Of a stretch of 64,000 nt of DNA, positions 41,763-51,981 are shown one piece after another. How positions within the stretch are numbered: the stretch's first letter is position 1; every line of letters begins with the position of its first letter. Below the pieces are notes generated by a model. It searched no databases, had not been told where the DNA came from, and saw only the letters and a program-made list of their open reading frames with translations. Source of the stretch: Rhodoferax mekongensis (lineage in GTDB: Bacteria; Pseudomonadota; Gammaproteobacteria; Burkholderiales; Burkholderiaceae_C); NCBI RefSeq assembly GCF_032191775.1, contig NZ_CP132507.1, positions 2,815,001 through 2,879,000 of the forward strand, written 5' to 3'. Both the position numbers and the translations under genes were made by a program.

Positions 41763-42312
41763 TCCCTTTTTTTACAATTTTAGAGCAATTTTAGAGCAAT
41801 TTTAGAGCAATTTTACTAAAAATCTACCAAAAATCGCCGACCAAATGCCCACTGTTGATCGGTGTCAAAAATGAAGTTTAAAGTCCACTTTCATTAGCAA
41901 GGACTATTTTGATTCAAACTCCCGTTTAGCTGCAAACAGTCAGACATACGCTGTCTACTACACACCAATCGGCTTCATCTTTAGCAACGAAATTTAAGCG
42001 TATGGACGTTAACGAAATGACGAGTCTCGTTGACTACTTCATTCGATTTCGATAGTACGATGACCCGAGACAGCCTCTTTAAACGAGTCAGTGAAAAGAC
42101 TTGAGCTTCTTCGAATAGACTAAAAATACGATTTAACGCAACGCGTCAAAAACCTTTAAATGCAAAACAAAGCTTAAGGAATATTCGGGAATATTCTGAA
42201 AACCAAGCTGAAATTTAGCAAATCTAAAGTTTTCAGGCTTTCTTTAAAGTATTCTCAGAAGTAACTAGCCGAAATTAGTAGCAAATGACTTTACGTTTCT
42301 GGAATCTCGAAA
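41763..42312. other. Gene-free AT-rich divergent region
   Basis: About 550 bp between the protease and a small lipoprotein gene. Apart from the 11-bp repeats near its left end, I see no gene. The DNA is AT-rich (about two thirds A+T by eye) and has many short A and T runs, which would favour binding of H-NS. The promoters of both flanking genes must lie here. Confidence 0.55.
41776..41815. repeat. Tandem 11-bp direct repeats upstream of the protease gene
   Basis: AATTTTAGAGC occurs three times in a row (41776-41786, 41787-41797, 41798-41808), followed by a partial fourth AATTTTA. The unit length is one helical turn and the array starts 13 bp before the protease start codon. It may bind a regulator cooperatively or allow promoter/leader length variation through slippage. 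Confidence 0.8.
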
Positions 42313-42678
42313 GTGCCCTTTAAGAAATCAACAGCTAAGCTGGCTTGCTTGTATGTGTTGGCCGCACTCTTGAATGGCTGCAGTAATGGATTACCACCAG
42401 GAGACAACTTTTTCCCGAAGAGCGGAAATCCTATTCTCCTCAACCACTATCGTGGAACTTGGAAACTTTATATTGATGGAAAAGATACAACCGACAGCAC
42501 AGGTCTGAAAGTAAGGCTTCAAGAAGATATAGCCTTGTCGATGATTTGGATTGAACAAACCAAAACTCAAAATCACCTGTTACCAAAGCAGTTCAGCCTT
42601 CAGTGGTCCACCTCTTCAATTTCTTGCGTTGAATGTGATCCAAAGCTATTTGATTGGACACGCAAGCTCGGCAAATAA
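42313..42678 (+). CDS. Small lipoprotein, hypothetical (121 aa)
   Basis: The start is GTG (giving MPFKKSTAKLACLYVLAALL) and a lipobox LNGC follows with Cys23, so a lipidated envelope protein is expected. The mature part holds a strand-rich stretch YRGTWKLYIDGKDTTDS and a pair of cysteines near the end (SCVEC). No family is recognised. It is convergent with the next gene; the two stops are 3 bp apart. Confidence 0.6.
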   Translation: MPFKKSTAKLACLYVLAALLNGCSNGLPPGDNFFPKSGNPILLNHYRGTWKLYIDGKDTTDSTGLKVRLQEDIALSMIWIEQTKTQNHLLPKQFSLQWSTSSISCVECDPKLFDWTRKLGK

Positions 42679-42681
42679 ATT

Positions 42682-43080
42682 TCACCTGGAACCAGTTTCG
42701 TCAAATGCTGATGAGGTGGTGGCTTGAATCAAATGTTTGGGAATGGTGATGCTCACGTCCCCGTTAAAGAACCGTCCAGCCCAAGTGACACGCTCAGGGT
42801 ACGCAGTGAAGGAGCCATTGGGATTAAATTTGCCGGTGACCCGTAAAATACAATTCAGTCTCTTCTTTGTGGCAAAGTCATATGTTGACAGGTTGTCACC
42901 AAGAATAGCTCCAAGCTTAGAACAATAAAATTCTGAATACTCACTACTTTCCAAGTTTAACCTTACCATTTGGACTGAATAAGGATAACCTTCGATTGTT
43001 GCTGAGTCACTTATGCTCATCCCAACTGCCGCACCCAACAATGTGGATATCACAGCCACACTCAATAATTTAAAAATCAT
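42682..43080 (-). CDS. Hypothetical secreted or membrane-anchored protein (132 aa)
   Basis: The N-terminal hydrophobic stretch (LLSVAVISTLLGAAVGMS, residues about 4-21) is a signal peptide or anchor. The mature part is polar with two cysteines (FYCSKLG and LNCILRV) that may form a disulphide, plus beta-strand patterns (VTWAGRFFNGDVSITI). Typical of small periplasmic proteins; no family recognised. The AT-rich 110 bp upstream probably contain its promoter. Confidence 0.55.
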   Translation of the reverse strand: MIFKLLSVAVISTLLGAAVGMSISDSATIEGYPYSVQMVRLNLESSEYSEFYCSKLGAILGDNLSTYDFATKKRLNCILRVTGKFNPNGSFTAYPERVTWAGRFFNGDVSITIPKHLIQATTSSAFDETGSR

Positions 43081-43189
43081 AACATTACACCTTTGTAAAG
43101 ATGTAATGTGTATGTAGCCTATTTTATATCTTCGAGATTTTTTGCAATGAGTTTAGGGTTTGGATGATTCGTTATCCAGATTGTCTTTT

Positions 43190-43663
43190 CTACGTTACCC
43201 CTTTCAGCGGCAGGTAGACGTCGGTAATCATTTCTGCAGCCTTGAGTTCAGGGCCAACGTTTAAATAGTGATAGAACACTGGCAATCCGCTCAACTCCTC
43301 CCCTGACGTTTTAAGCCAAGTATCTTGTAGATAGTCGATAGCATTGGATAGATAGCGCCCACCGACATCACGAAGAATCGCACAGCGACATGACGGGAGC
43401 ACCTTAGACACCACTCCGTAAACGTTGGGTTGCACGGGGAAGTCGACTTCAACTCCGAAGTCAACACGGTGTAGTCGAGCCTCAACGGCATATCGCCGGG
43501 TGTGGTAGATCGCAAAGGAGTTGCCCATACTTGGACTATCCCTCATGTATCGGTCCTTCCATTGATTCAGTCGCTTTGCTGTCAAGTATTCCAAACTAGG
43601 AGAGCCGAAGTGCTCGACGACAGCGATTATCTTTTCTGGAAAAATACCAACTCTAACATCCAT
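43190..43663 (-). CDS. GyrI-like small-molecule-binding protein
   Basis: A 157-residue stand-alone GyrI-like (SbmC/Rob effector-binding) domain. Two repeated beta-alpha-beta halves are seen: VRVGIFPEKIIAVVEHFGSP with the family HxGS, a central helix RLNQWKDRYMR, and the closing signature FYHYLNVGPELKAAEMITDV, matching family ends with YLNP or HYLN plus DVYLPL. It lacks the AraC DNA-binding part, so it is a binding protein for cationic or lipophilic small molecules or a gyrase inhibitor. No regulatory partner lies beside it. Confidence 0.8.
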   Translation of the reverse strand: MDVRVGIFPEKIIAVVEHFGSPSLEYLTAKRLNQWKDRYMRDSPSMGNSFAIYHTRRYAVEARLHRVDFGVEVDFPVQPNVYGVVSKVLPSCRCAILRDVGGRYLSNAIDYLQDTWLKTSGEELSGLPVFYHYLNVGPELKAAEMITDVYLPLKGVT

Positions 43664-43804
43664 AGCAAGTGATCTATAGTCAATTTCCCCAAAAGAACAA
43701 CATGATGTCTAGCGATTTGCGCAGATAGCGCCTATCACCTAAACAACACATCGTTCTTGAATAAGCCTTATGCTTCTGTTGAGAATTGTCCTTTTCGCTT
43801 GAAT

Positions 43805-44551
43805 TTACTTCGACTTGCTTCTTCGTTTTCCTATCGCACCAATCAAGGCAAGACCACAAACCAACATTGCGAGTGAGCTGGGCTCAGGAACGGGAGTCAA
43901 CACAGTGCTCGAAAGACCACGTACTTCATCGGCAGATAATGCAGTGCTGTATGTACGAATAAAGTCCAAAGAGCCGGCTCCGGCTTCAGCCCCGCCTGTT
44001 GCTCGGTCATCTATGAAGAAACTCAAAGGGTTTCCAAATTGCACAGCAGATCTTGCGTTATCCCGAAAGCTACCCTTTAAGTTACCGTCTTGATAGAGAC
44101 TAAAAATTCCATCAGTTGTACGGGTGGCGGTGAGTCTAGACATGATGCCATTTTCGGCAGAAGCACCAAAGGACTCAGCTGCAGGGAAAAAGCTGTAATC
44201 ACTCAAGTGGGTATACAGGCCGTAATCTGATTTCAGGCCCTTAAAGTCAATAATTTTTTGCCACACTCCATGTGATGCAAAAGAATATTTCAGGTCCACC
44301 GTGTATTCGGACCCTAAGTCAGCCAGAAGTGTGACGCCTTGATTCCTGGCAAACAAGTAGTTCGTTCCAACAAATGCTCCGCCATTGCCAAGAAGATCTG
44401 CACCTCCCATGTCATCACTGAAAGAGCCATCCAATCTATATTGATGAGTTGGAATGGAAGCGTTTGCCAGGGAGGCCACAGGGATCATGGCAGCACCAAC
44501 AAGAAGAACTTTTACAGCTTTAGAGAATTTTTTTAACATACATAGCCTCAA
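43805..44551 (-). CDS. PEP-CTERM sorting domain protein with LamG-like fold
   Basis: A 248-residue secreted protein. The signal peptide spans about residues 12-32 (from LKKFSKAVKVLLVGAAMIPV). The mature part is a concanavalin-like lectin/LamG-type beta sandwich by pattern (THQYRLDGSFSDDMGGADLL, LADLGSEYTVDLKYSFA, and a C-terminal DFIRTYSTALSADEV). The end is a classic exosortase target: VPEPSSLAMLVCGLALIGAI followed by basic GKRRSKSK. It is therefore cleaved and attached or released by an exosortase coded elsewhere. Such proteins take part in exopolysaccharide and biofilm matrices. The palindrome ACTTAC-N3-GTAAGT lies directly upstream of the start. Confidence 0.88.
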   Translation of the reverse strand: MRLCMLKKFSKAVKVLLVGAAMIPVASLANASIPTHQYRLDGSFSDDMGGADLLGNGGAFVGTNYLFARNQGVTLLADLGSEYTVDLKYSFASHGVWQKIIDFKGLKSDYGLYTHLSDYSFFPAAESFGASAENGIMSRLTATRTTDGIFSLYQDGNLKGSFRDNARSAVQFGNPLSFFIDDRATGGAEAGAGSLDFIRTYSTALSADEVRGLSSTVLTPVPEPSSLAMLVCGLALIGAIGKRRSKSK

Positions 44552-44552
44552 A

Positions 44553-44567
44553 ACTTACAGTGTAAGT
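44553..44567. promoter_or_regulatory. Palindromic operator ACTTAC-AGT-GTAAGT (copy 3)
   Basis: A perfect copy, adjoining the first possible start codon of the PEP-CTERM gene and 13 bp before the more likely second Met. A bound protein would sit over the leader or promoter and repress. Confidence 0.65.
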
Positions 44568-44787
44568 CATTTTATGGAACTAGGTCAAGATAGCAATTAG
44601 AGTGCCTGAACTAGCAAATCCAAAGAATTGCTAAATGTCTCTAACTTTAGAAACAAGAAGCAACGCTAGAGGAGAAATTTCACAAAGAATACATACCAAT
44701 AACGACCAAAGAAGTCGAGGCGAAAGTTAGACAACGGCCAAACAACCGAACAACTTTGTATTCAATTTAAATTAGTTAGGTATCGCA

Positions 44788-46974
44788 ATGAAATCGAAAA
44801 TGACAAACGCCAAAAAAAATCAAAAAAAGCAACTAACATCAGACAGTCATCGAATTTCATTACATATAAAGATAAGTCTAATTGCGACAGCACTAATCCT
44901 AGTAAGTTTTACATTCACTGGAATAGTAACAGGAATTAAATCAAGCGAGACTGCCGAAAACTCATCAATAAATCAGGCAAAGACAGCAGCTAGGGAAGCT
45001 GCAAATGCACTGAATATACGTTTATCTTCAAATGTGGCGGCCATTAGCGAATTGGCTGCGGTAATGATCAGCACAAAAAGATTAGAACAGCCACTGCAAC
45101 GGCCCCAAATTGACGAGATAGTTAAAGAGACACTAAGTAATTCTACAGATTTCATCGGTGCTGCAGTCACTTGGGAACCCAATGCATTGGATGGAAAGGA
45201 TTCGGAGTTTGCGAACAAAAGTCCAATTTATGATGCTAGTGGTAGACACATGCCATATTGGACAAAAACAAAAACATCTGAGCATCACGTTGAGCCAATT
45301 GTTTTTGGTAGCAATCCAGAGGCAAATGAATGGTACGAAACTCCCAGAAAGACAAAGTTACTTCACTTTACCGAACCGTATAACTATCCGATCAATGGCC
45401 AAGAAGTAATGATGGCATCGATAGTTGCTCCGATAATTGTAAATGGACAGTTTCTCGGAACTGCAAGTGCTGATTTTTCAGTTGAGCAACTGAAAAATAT
45501 ACTTGAGGGAATCAAGGTGATCCCCGACAGTAATTTAGCTCTGATTTCGAATAAAGGAGTCTATGCAACCAATTCTGAAGCAAGCCATACAGGAAAGCCG
45601 GCGTCGGACTTACCTGACGAGGGATTACTTGCCATAAAAAAAGGGGCGCAATTTCAGTATGAAGACAGCAATAATATAATTCATATACTGCAGCCAGTCT
45701 TAATACATAAAGACATCCCGCCATGGTCAATAAAAATTAGTTTCAAACGCAGTACGGCAATTTCCGCTTCCACTGACCTTATGCGTTACATACTATCCGC
45801 ATCTGTGATATGCGCCTTCGTAACAATCTCAATCCTACTAATACTACTATCCAGACTTTTTCGACCACTGAAAAGCCTGAATGTCGCAATGCAAGGTTTG
45901 GCAAGTGGAAACGCGGATCTGCGCACAAAAATTACTATTAAATCTAATGATGAACTCGGAATCATCGCCACAAACTTCAACGTCTTCATTGGAAAGATCA
46001 ATGATGTACTCTTGGAGGTCAGAGGTAATGCTGACATTGTTGCCAGCACGAGCTCTCAGATTGCGCAAGGCAATAACGACCTTTCATCAAGGACGGAAAG
46101 TCAAGCCACTGCGCTAGAAGAAACTTCAGCAAGTATGAAGCAACTTAACGAAGCAGTTAAACAAAATGCACTTAGCGCGAAGACCGCCAATAGCTTGGCT
46201 CTAGAGGCCTCCACCGTAGCTCGGAATTGTGGGCAAGTCGTCGGAGAGGTAGTAAAGACGATGCAGGAGATCCAGGACTCCAGTCACAAAATTGCCGACA
46301 TTACTGCGGTAATTGACAGCATAGCGTTTCAGACAAACATCTTGGCCTTGAATGCTGCAGTTGAGGCTGCACGTGCTGGAGAGCAAGGAAGAGGATTCGC
46401 GGTTGTAGCAACCGAGGTTAGGTCACTTGCGGGGCGCAGTGCAAATGCAGCAAAAGAGATCAAGCAGCTGATTGGTCTGAGTGTTGAGCGAGTTGAACAT
46501 GGCACGACTCAAGTAGCTCAAGCAGGACACACAATGAATGAAGTCGTGAGGAGCATCGGGAGAGTTGCAGACTTCGTCGGTGAGATAAGTTCTGCAAGTG
46601 AAGAACAAAGTTTAGGAGTTTCACAAATCAATGATGCAATCGCATCAATGGATCAGACCACTCAACAGAATGCTGCTTTAGTAGAAGAGATGGCCGCGGC
46701 AGCCAACTCGCTAAAACAACAAGCTAGCGAGCTAGTGAATGCAGTAGATGGCTTTGGATTAGTAATCACGCAACCAATCGAGACAAAGGAAATCGCGGTA
46801 CAAATTGCTGAACAACCTAGACTCGATAGCAACGTACTAAAAATCAGTAATGTGCCTTTAAAACAGAAAATCACAACTAAAAGAGATCAAAGAATCACAC
46901 CAAATCAACTAGACAAGGACAGGAGTAAGTCGAAGTTCATTGAAGCTAACAAGGATGAGTGGGAAAACTTTTGA
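44788..46974 (+). CDS. Methyl-accepting chemotaxis protein with dCache sensor
   Basis: A 728-residue receptor. Membrane helix 1 is at about 29-50. A large double-Cache periplasmic domain (about 55-325) contains [22 protein letters not shown], then [20 protein letters not shown] and [20 protein letters not shown], the pattern of receptors for amino acids and small organic acids. Membrane helix 2 (about 332-355), HAMP and the signalling hairpin with [20 protein letters not shown] follow. The C-terminus ends DEWENF, a WxxF pentapeptide-like tether for the methylesterase and methyltransferase. Very AT-rich and convergent with a GC-richer MCP, so probably acquired separately. Confidence 0.95.
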   Translation: MKSKMTNAKKNQKKQLTSDSHRISLHIKISLIATALILVSFTFTGIVTGIKSSETAENSSINQAKTAAREAANALNIRLSSNVAAISELAAVMISTKRLEQPLQRPQIDEIVKETLSNSTDFIGAAVTWEPNALDGKDSEFANKSPIYDASGRHMPYWTKTKTSEHHVEPIVFGSNPEANEWYETPRKTKLLHFTEPYNYPINGQEVMMASIVAPIIVNGQFLGTASADFSVEQLKNILEGIKVIPDSNLALISNKGVYATNSEASHTGKPASDLPDEGLLAIKKGAQFQYEDSNNIIHILQPVLIHKDIPPWSIKISFKRSTAISASTDLMRYILSASVICAFVTISILLILLSRLFRPLKSLNVAMQGLASGNADLRTKITIKSNDELGIIATNFNVFIGKINDVLLEVRGNADIVASTSSQIAQGNNDLSSRTESQATALEETSASMKQLNEAVKQNALSAKTANSLALEASTVARNCGQVVGEVVKTMQEIQDSSHKIADITAVIDSIAFQTNILALNAAVEAARAGEQGRGFAVVATEVRSLAGRSANAAKEIKQLIGLSVERVEHGTTQVAQAGHTMNEVVRSIGRVADFVGEISSASEEQSLGVSQINDAIASMDQTTQQNAALVEEMAAAANSLKQQASELVNAVDGFGLVITQPIETKEIAVQIAEQPRLDSNVLKISNVPLKQKITTKRDQRITPNQLDKDRSKSKFIEANKDEWENF

Positions 46975-47783
46975 TACAACGTATTGCACCGTAGTGAGCC
47001 AGAGACTATAGACCGCGAGGTTACGTTAGCCCTAGATTGGAATATCGATACAAAGGTGATTTATAAATAGATATCATCTAGGCGTCAAAAGTGTCACTCT
47101 ACGGGCTAAAGATCACTACGTTTAGTCCTTCACCCTTCGGGACGAAAAGGTCCGTGCCAAGATCAATCCATAGAGGATTAATATGAAATTAAAAGCAATA
47201 GTGACTGAGCAGACTAAGCGTTCTTAGTGTCTATGATTTACTGAAGATCACTTTTCCAATGTGTAACAACCTTGAAACCTAAGGGCTGAAGTGCCGATGT
47301 GCATTGCAACTAATAGGCTAGATACTTTTTTACTTGCAGATAGAATTTATCCAGAAGACAGCAAAAAAGGCTAAACCTCGATAGCTACATTAAACCTCAG
47401 TAGAAATTAATTTCTTGGAAACCTCGTCGTAATTTGATCTCTATGATAAAAGGAAAAATTACAAATCTCTAATTGATGTGCGCTTGGAGCATCTATCGCC
47501 CGACTTGTGGGGTACTTTGATTCTATATTTCATAGCAATTCCGTTACCCATAAAGTAAAAAAATGTTGCATGTGTGTTAGCTACGCCAATTACTGGACGT
47601 TAGGTACACCAGTGATTGAGATACGTCCGTATAGGAAAGCGAAATGATGAGTAGCTATTTAAATGACCCACTCATCACTTCGAAATTTTTCTAATTAATA
47701 ATTTCGAAATTAAGACAAAAACGACCTACCCACGAAGTGAATGTGATGCCGATGTCAGCACTTCTGTGAGGTTGCCAATGAGC
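46975..47783. other. Long gene-free region between two convergent MCPs
   Basis: About 810 bp without a convincing gene. It lies downstream of both receptors, so promoters are not expected. There are several small dyads: CCTAGAT near 47030 pairing with ATCTAGG near 47085, and GATGAGT (47646-47652) with ACTCATC (47670-47676) followed by an AATTTCGAAATT-type palindrome. A CG-rich 40-bp stretch near 47130-47160 could be structured RNA, but no known riboswitch matches. Perhaps decayed DNA at a junction of two acquisitions. Confidence 0.5.
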
Positions 47784-49622
47784 TTAAAAGGTCTCCCAGT
47801 CATCATCTCCACCCGCAGAAGTCACGCGGCTGCTGTTCTTGGGTGGAGATAGGGCTTGGACGGTAGGTACTTGTTGGGGTTTGGCTGGTGAAGCTTCAGC
47901 TTTGGCGGTTCGTTTAGGTGCAACTTTGGATGCGCTTGACCCGACAGAAACTCTGCGCTCGGGACCAGCAAAGTTGAGCTCCTGGGGTGGATTGGAGCGC
48001 AATGTCGCTTTAAGCAATGGAGTAGCCAAGGGGCTGCCGCCGCCGGCAGCCTGCTTTTGGCTGCGAAGACCAGAAATGACGCCCTTGCTTTCGTCGTCCA
48101 ACCTGAACACTGCCACTACTTGAACCAGATCATTGGCCTGACTCTTCAGGCTGCTGGCAGCAGCTGCCATCTCTTCCACCAGGGCGGCGTTCTGCTGGGT
48201 AGCCTGGTCCATCTGGGTGACTGCTTCTCCCACTTGGGAGACACCTGCACTCTGTTCTGAGCTGGCGGCACTGATTTCTCCCATGATGTCTGTCACCCGC
48301 CGGATGCTGCTGACCACTTCGGTCATGGTTTCACCGGCTTTGTCTACCAGACTGCTTCCCTGCTCTACCCGCTCTACGCTGGCGTTGATCAGGGTTTTGA
48401 TTTCTTTGGCGGCTTCTGCAGAACGTCCTGCGAGAGACCGGACTTCAGAGGCTACGACTGCAAAGCCCCGGCCTTGTTCTCCAGCTCTAGCCGCTTCTAC
48501 CGCAGCATTCAGGGCCAGTATGTTGGTCTGGAAGGCAATTCCGTCAATGACGCTGATGATGTCTGCAATTCTGCGGCTGGATTCATTGATGCCTTTCATG
48601 GTCTCCACGACTTGGCCGACGACTTCTCCACCTTGAATAGCCACGGTAGAGGCATTCATGGCCAGCTGATTGGCCTGACGGGCGGAGTCGGCGTTTTGTT
48701 TGACGGTGGAGCCGAGTTCTTCCATGGACGCTGCGGTTTCTTCCAGAGCGCTGGCTTGTTGTTCGGTGCGGGCGGAGAGGTCGTTGTTGCCTTGGGCGAT
48801 TTCGGCGCTGGCGGTGGCGACTGCATCGGCGCTGCTTTTCACGGCGCGCACCGTTCTGGCGAAACTGCACTTCATATTTTCCATGGACTTCAGCAGTTGC
48901 AAGGTTTCATCACTGCCCGTGGGATGAATTTCGACGCTCAAATTTCCTACGGATAAAGCGTTGGCAATCGATGCCGCATGTGCGATAGGTTGCGAAAGCA
49001 CCCGCGCCAAGAAAAAGCCCCCAACTACAAGCAAAAAGGTAGAAACCATCCAAGCGACGATGACTTGAATCCTAGAACGCAAGACCTTGTCGTGTGATTC
49101 GGTCCGCGCTGCCTCCACGCTTTTCACAATCCCGTCGGCTTGCTTTGCCATTTGCTCTTCAAGCTGAATAAATGCCACCTGAAACCCATCAATAGCAGTA
49201 CCTGCAGCGTTCGGATCTATGGCCGCAATTTCTTGCGTCTTCTTGCCTGCAGCAATATAGGCTTGGACCATAGGTTTGCTGCTTTCCACCATTAATTTAA
49301 CTTCTGATGGCAGGGTTTGATCTTCCAGATGCACGAAAGCTTCATTGAAGGTTTTGGCGTGCTCCTCCAAGTCTCTACTGGCATCGGTCATCTGTTTAGC
49401 GTTCTGGTTGATAGCGCCGAGAATCATCAATAAAACATCACCGCGGATAGCGTCATGCATCATGTCGGCCTCCTGGCTGCTATGAAGCGCGCTGGATAAG
49501 GCTTCAGATTTGCTAATTTCCAGTGAAAGTTGGGTGGTTTGGAATACACCAATTCCACCAACAATCCCGGTTGACAAAACGCCTATCAGCCCCAAGGCTA
49601 GTATTTGATGCTTGAATTTCAC
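47784..49622 (-). CDS. Methyl-accepting chemotaxis protein with 4HB sensor and pentapeptide tail
   Basis: A 612-residue receptor. Membrane helices lie at about 7-30 and 190-213 around a four-helix-bundle sensor with [24 protein letters not shown] and a signalling hairpin ([20 protein letters not shown], then [20 protein letters not shown]) follow. A long Pro/Ala/Lys-rich flexible tail of about 90 residues ends GGDDDWETF, the pentapeptide that tethers CheR and CheB in Tar/Tsr-type receptors. GC content is clearly higher than in the convergent MCP, closer to the core genome. The ribosome site GGGAGAA precedes the start. Ligand unknown. Confidence 0.95.
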   Translation of the reverse strand: MKFKHQILALGLIGVLSTGIVGGIGVFQTTQLSLEISKSEALSSALHSSQEADMMHDAIRGDVLLMILGAINQNAKQMTDASRDLEEHAKTFNEAFVHLEDQTLPSEVKLMVESSKPMVQAYIAAGKKTQEIAAIDPNAAGTAIDGFQVAFIQLEEQMAKQADGIVKSVEAARTESHDKVLRSRIQVIVAWMVSTFLLVVGGFFLARVLSQPIAHAASIANALSVGNLSVEIHPTGSDETLQLLKSMENMKCSFARTVRAVKSSADAVATASAEIAQGNNDLSARTEQQASALEETAASMEELGSTVKQNADSARQANQLAMNASTVAIQGGEVVGQVVETMKGINESSRRIADIISVIDGIAFQTNILALNAAVEAARAGEQGRGFAVVASEVRSLAGRSAEAAKEIKTLINASVERVEQGSSLVDKAGETMTEVVSSIRRVTDIMGEISAASSEQSAGVSQVGEAVTQMDQATQQNAALVEEMAAAASSLKSQANDLVQVVAVFRLDDESKGVISGLRSQKQAAGGGSPLATPLLKATLRSNPPQELNFAGPERRVSVGSSASKVAPKRTAKAEASPAKPQQVPTVQALSPPKNSSRVTSAGGDDDWETF

Positions 49623-51123
49623 TTACTTCTCCCAATTGATAATCATGTCAATTTAAGTTGTGCAATAAAGCTAAAACTTTTTTTCTGGCTGGAGATAGCT
49701 GCCGACTTCCAAAAACACTCTAAAGGGCATCTAGCTGTAAATTCCTCAACAAAACTTCATTTTTAAAAGTGGTTTTATGAGCGATTTTTCCGAACTTGCC
49801 AACTGATAAAGTTGGACCGACGCATCATTCGATCCCAAGTTATGACACTCCACCGTGTCCTCGGGTAAAGCACTGCAACTGAGACAACTGTAGTAACGGC
49901 GACAAATACTCCGATTCCTAAAGAACATCTCTCAGGAATACTTTGGTCATTCTCGATAGGTTGACCTATTTTCGAATCCTCCAACAATCGGCCTATCAAA
50001 AACCGCTACATCAGAGCAAGTCAAAAATGGGGGAAAGTGAACAGATGGAAATGTAGAGCTAACCTCAATGCTCTTGCCTACCAAGGCGATTAGTCATCGT
50101 TTGACAGACTCAAAAAGGTCATCTTCAACTTATAAAAATCCGGATGTTTATATTACATAGTCTATATGATCGCATCTGCAGGCAAACCTTTATCTTTGCT
50201 AAAGAATTCGAGCAAAATTCAATTTAAAGAACAGAGAAACGCTCAGACACTCGCTTCTCTACGCAAGCGATCGAACAAAGGTCACAAAAGCACATCAATT
50301 ACAACCGATCAAAAGCAGAAATCGGCTTTTTATCTATGTAACTCTTCAACTTTAGTAGCGCAACCTGCTCTTTAGACAAGCAATATTCATTAGGCGATTC
50401 CAAATAACATCTGGAATTCCCTTTGAGTTAGTCATATTTAGAAAACCAATTTTGCACATACTGGGTTTTGACTTACATTCCCTTATGTGCGAACTTGAAA
50501 CGTTGGTTTTTAATAATTAGCTCGGAAGGCAAAAATGTGTTTTGAATATGAAGTGTGCTTCCTCGGTGCAGACTATGCTTAAAGTGGATATCTACTACAT
50601 CAGATACCTGCACCTTTTAGCGACAGCCCTACAGCAGTTGACTGTCAATGCTCTATGTAAGGGAGTATGGATCTGAACACACCCTCCTCCACCGCCTCTA
50701 TTTCTTAACGGGTGTAGCACAGCTTTTTGTAGGTCATCTGGCCACTCGGCAGCACTTGCACCTGAAGCCTATGAAAGCAATTTATGAACAACTTCTTTGC
50801 TATCAACAACGGCCCAACTACCCTGAACTCTTCGGTAGTCTATGAAATAGCACATCTGAATACACTCCAATATCTCCATCAAGGGGGGTGCATTACTGAC
50901 CGCTACATCTACCTATGCACGTTAATGCAACTCAGTAATGCTAGGCGCGTGACAGTCGACTCCATTGGCTGTGAAAAACCTTGCAAGCAATGCGAATACC
51001 CTTTTCACTAGATGTAAGAAATTTTTGATGTCACTGGAACCTACCGAACCAGCATACCGTTGAAAATGGAATCGCCATCGAGCTATATATAGCCATTACC
51101 GTGATGAATATAGAGGTTTTGCC
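49623..51123. other. Gene-poor 1.5-kb stretch
   Basis: No gene is clearly supported here. Short frames exist near 50166-50375 and 50648-50845, but they lack ribosome sites and similarity. The only one with some merit is the 75-codon cysteine-containing frame listed separately. The DNA is AT-rich and probably a mixture of promoters and decayed genes. Confidence 0.5.
50784..51011 (+). CDS. Possible small Cys-rich protein (75 aa)
   Basis: A frame starting MNNFFAINNGPTTLNSS and ending with a cysteine cluster GCEKPCKQCEYPFH, three Cys in a spacing compatible with metal binding, preceded by an amphipathic stretch TLQYLHQGGCITDRYIYL that could be a small helix-turn-helix. There is no clear ribosome site, and the frame overlaps another short open frame, so it may be fortuitous. 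The ordered hydrophobic pattern keeps it as a candidate. Confidence 0.35.
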   Translation: MNNFFAINNGPTTLNSSVVYEIAHLNTLQYLHQGGCITDRYIYLCTLMQLSNARRVTVDSIGCEKPCKQCEYPFH

Positions 51124-51912
51124 ATGAAACCGATGCCTGGCTTAAATGAAATCCTTCTATATCTTGACTATGATGGGTGCCTGCACAACAGGTACTGCTT
51201 ATACGGTTTTTATGATGGAACCACCTTCAGAGAACCTGAGGGCTACGAACTATTTCAATACATTGATCTGTTAGAAGAGCTTCTTCTTCCTTACCCTCAA
51301 GTAAAAATCATATTGTGTACAAAGTGGCTACTTTTCTTCAAAAAGGCGGATACTATAAAGGCACTCAGTCCAAATTTGCGGCATAGAGTTATAGGCACAA
51401 TCCTCCATAGAGGAACCAACTCAAAGAAAATTTGTGGCAAGACTATTGGGCAACTAGCCGAGCAAGATATCAAGAAACGAAAACCAAAAGATTGGTTTGC
51501 AATTTGCGACAGCATAGAAGGTTGGTCAACGACTTTTGCCCGAAAAGTGATTTTTACTCACTACGAGTTAGGCATAAGCGAACCTAAAGCCAAGCGACTC
51601 ATTCGAGAACGATTGGAGCTCCTTTGTAAAGTGGAACAGTCGCCCGCTGCGACTCCCTCCCAAAATTCGGACGTGAACCAAACTTCTGTCGCCAGAAGCC
51701 AGTTGCGTCATTACCGCGATAGTTTAGTAGTAGTGGATTTGCTTAGAAAATTCGTTGCTGCCAAAGACAAAGAGAAGGACGAATCTGAACCAAACAACCA
51801 CCTTTTGAGAGCTGTAGAGATTATTAAGCGTGGAGATCTGCAACCAGAGGAAATCTTATGGTGTGTTGATCAGCTTTCTAAGAAAAACCGATTGGGTCGC
51901 AGTGTCAGATAA
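51124..51912 (+). CDS. HAD-like hydrolase domain protein
   Basis: A 262-residue protein. The N-terminus has the haloacid-dehalogenase nucleophile motif LYLDYDGCLH (Asp-x-Asp-Gly), a second motif ILCTKW in place of the usual T/S strand end, and the acidic motif DWFAICDS, close to HAD domains found in RNA-repair and polymorphic-toxin contexts (HAD_2-like). The C-terminal 90 residues are helical and basic, of unknown kind. Phosphatase or nucleotidase activity is likely. It is followed after 69 bp by a hypothetical gene in the same direction, probably one operon. Substrate unknown. Confidence 0.75.
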   Translation: MKPMPGLNEILLYLDYDGCLHNRYCLYGFYDGTTFREPEGYELFQYIDLLEELLLPYPQVKIILCTKWLLFFKKADTIKALSPNLRHRVIGTILHRGTNSKKICGKTIGQLAEQDIKKRKPKDWFAICDSIEGWSTTFARKVIFTHYELGISEPKAKRLIRERLELLCKVEQSPAATPSQNSDVNQTSVARSQLRHYRDSLVVVDLLRKFVAAKDKEKDESEPNNHLLRAVEIIKRGDLQPEEILWCVDQLSKKNRLGRSVR

Positions 51913-51981
51913 CCAAACCCATCTTCTCAATAAAATATAAAACTGCTGGCTATACAGGTCTCCAACACAAAAAGAGGCCAT

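Noticed and set aside
41776..41815. CRISPR-like repeat array
   Set aside because: The 11-bp units are directly adjacent without spacers, and no cas genes occur in the window.
47090..47165. Possible riboswitch or structured RNA
   Set aside because: The CG-rich stretch does not match the cyclic di-GMP, cobalamin or other common riboswitch consensus, and it lies downstream of both convergent genes.
50166..50845. Small forward frames near 50.2 and 50.7 kb
   Set aside because: No ribosome site and no recognisable similarity; composition looks non-coding.
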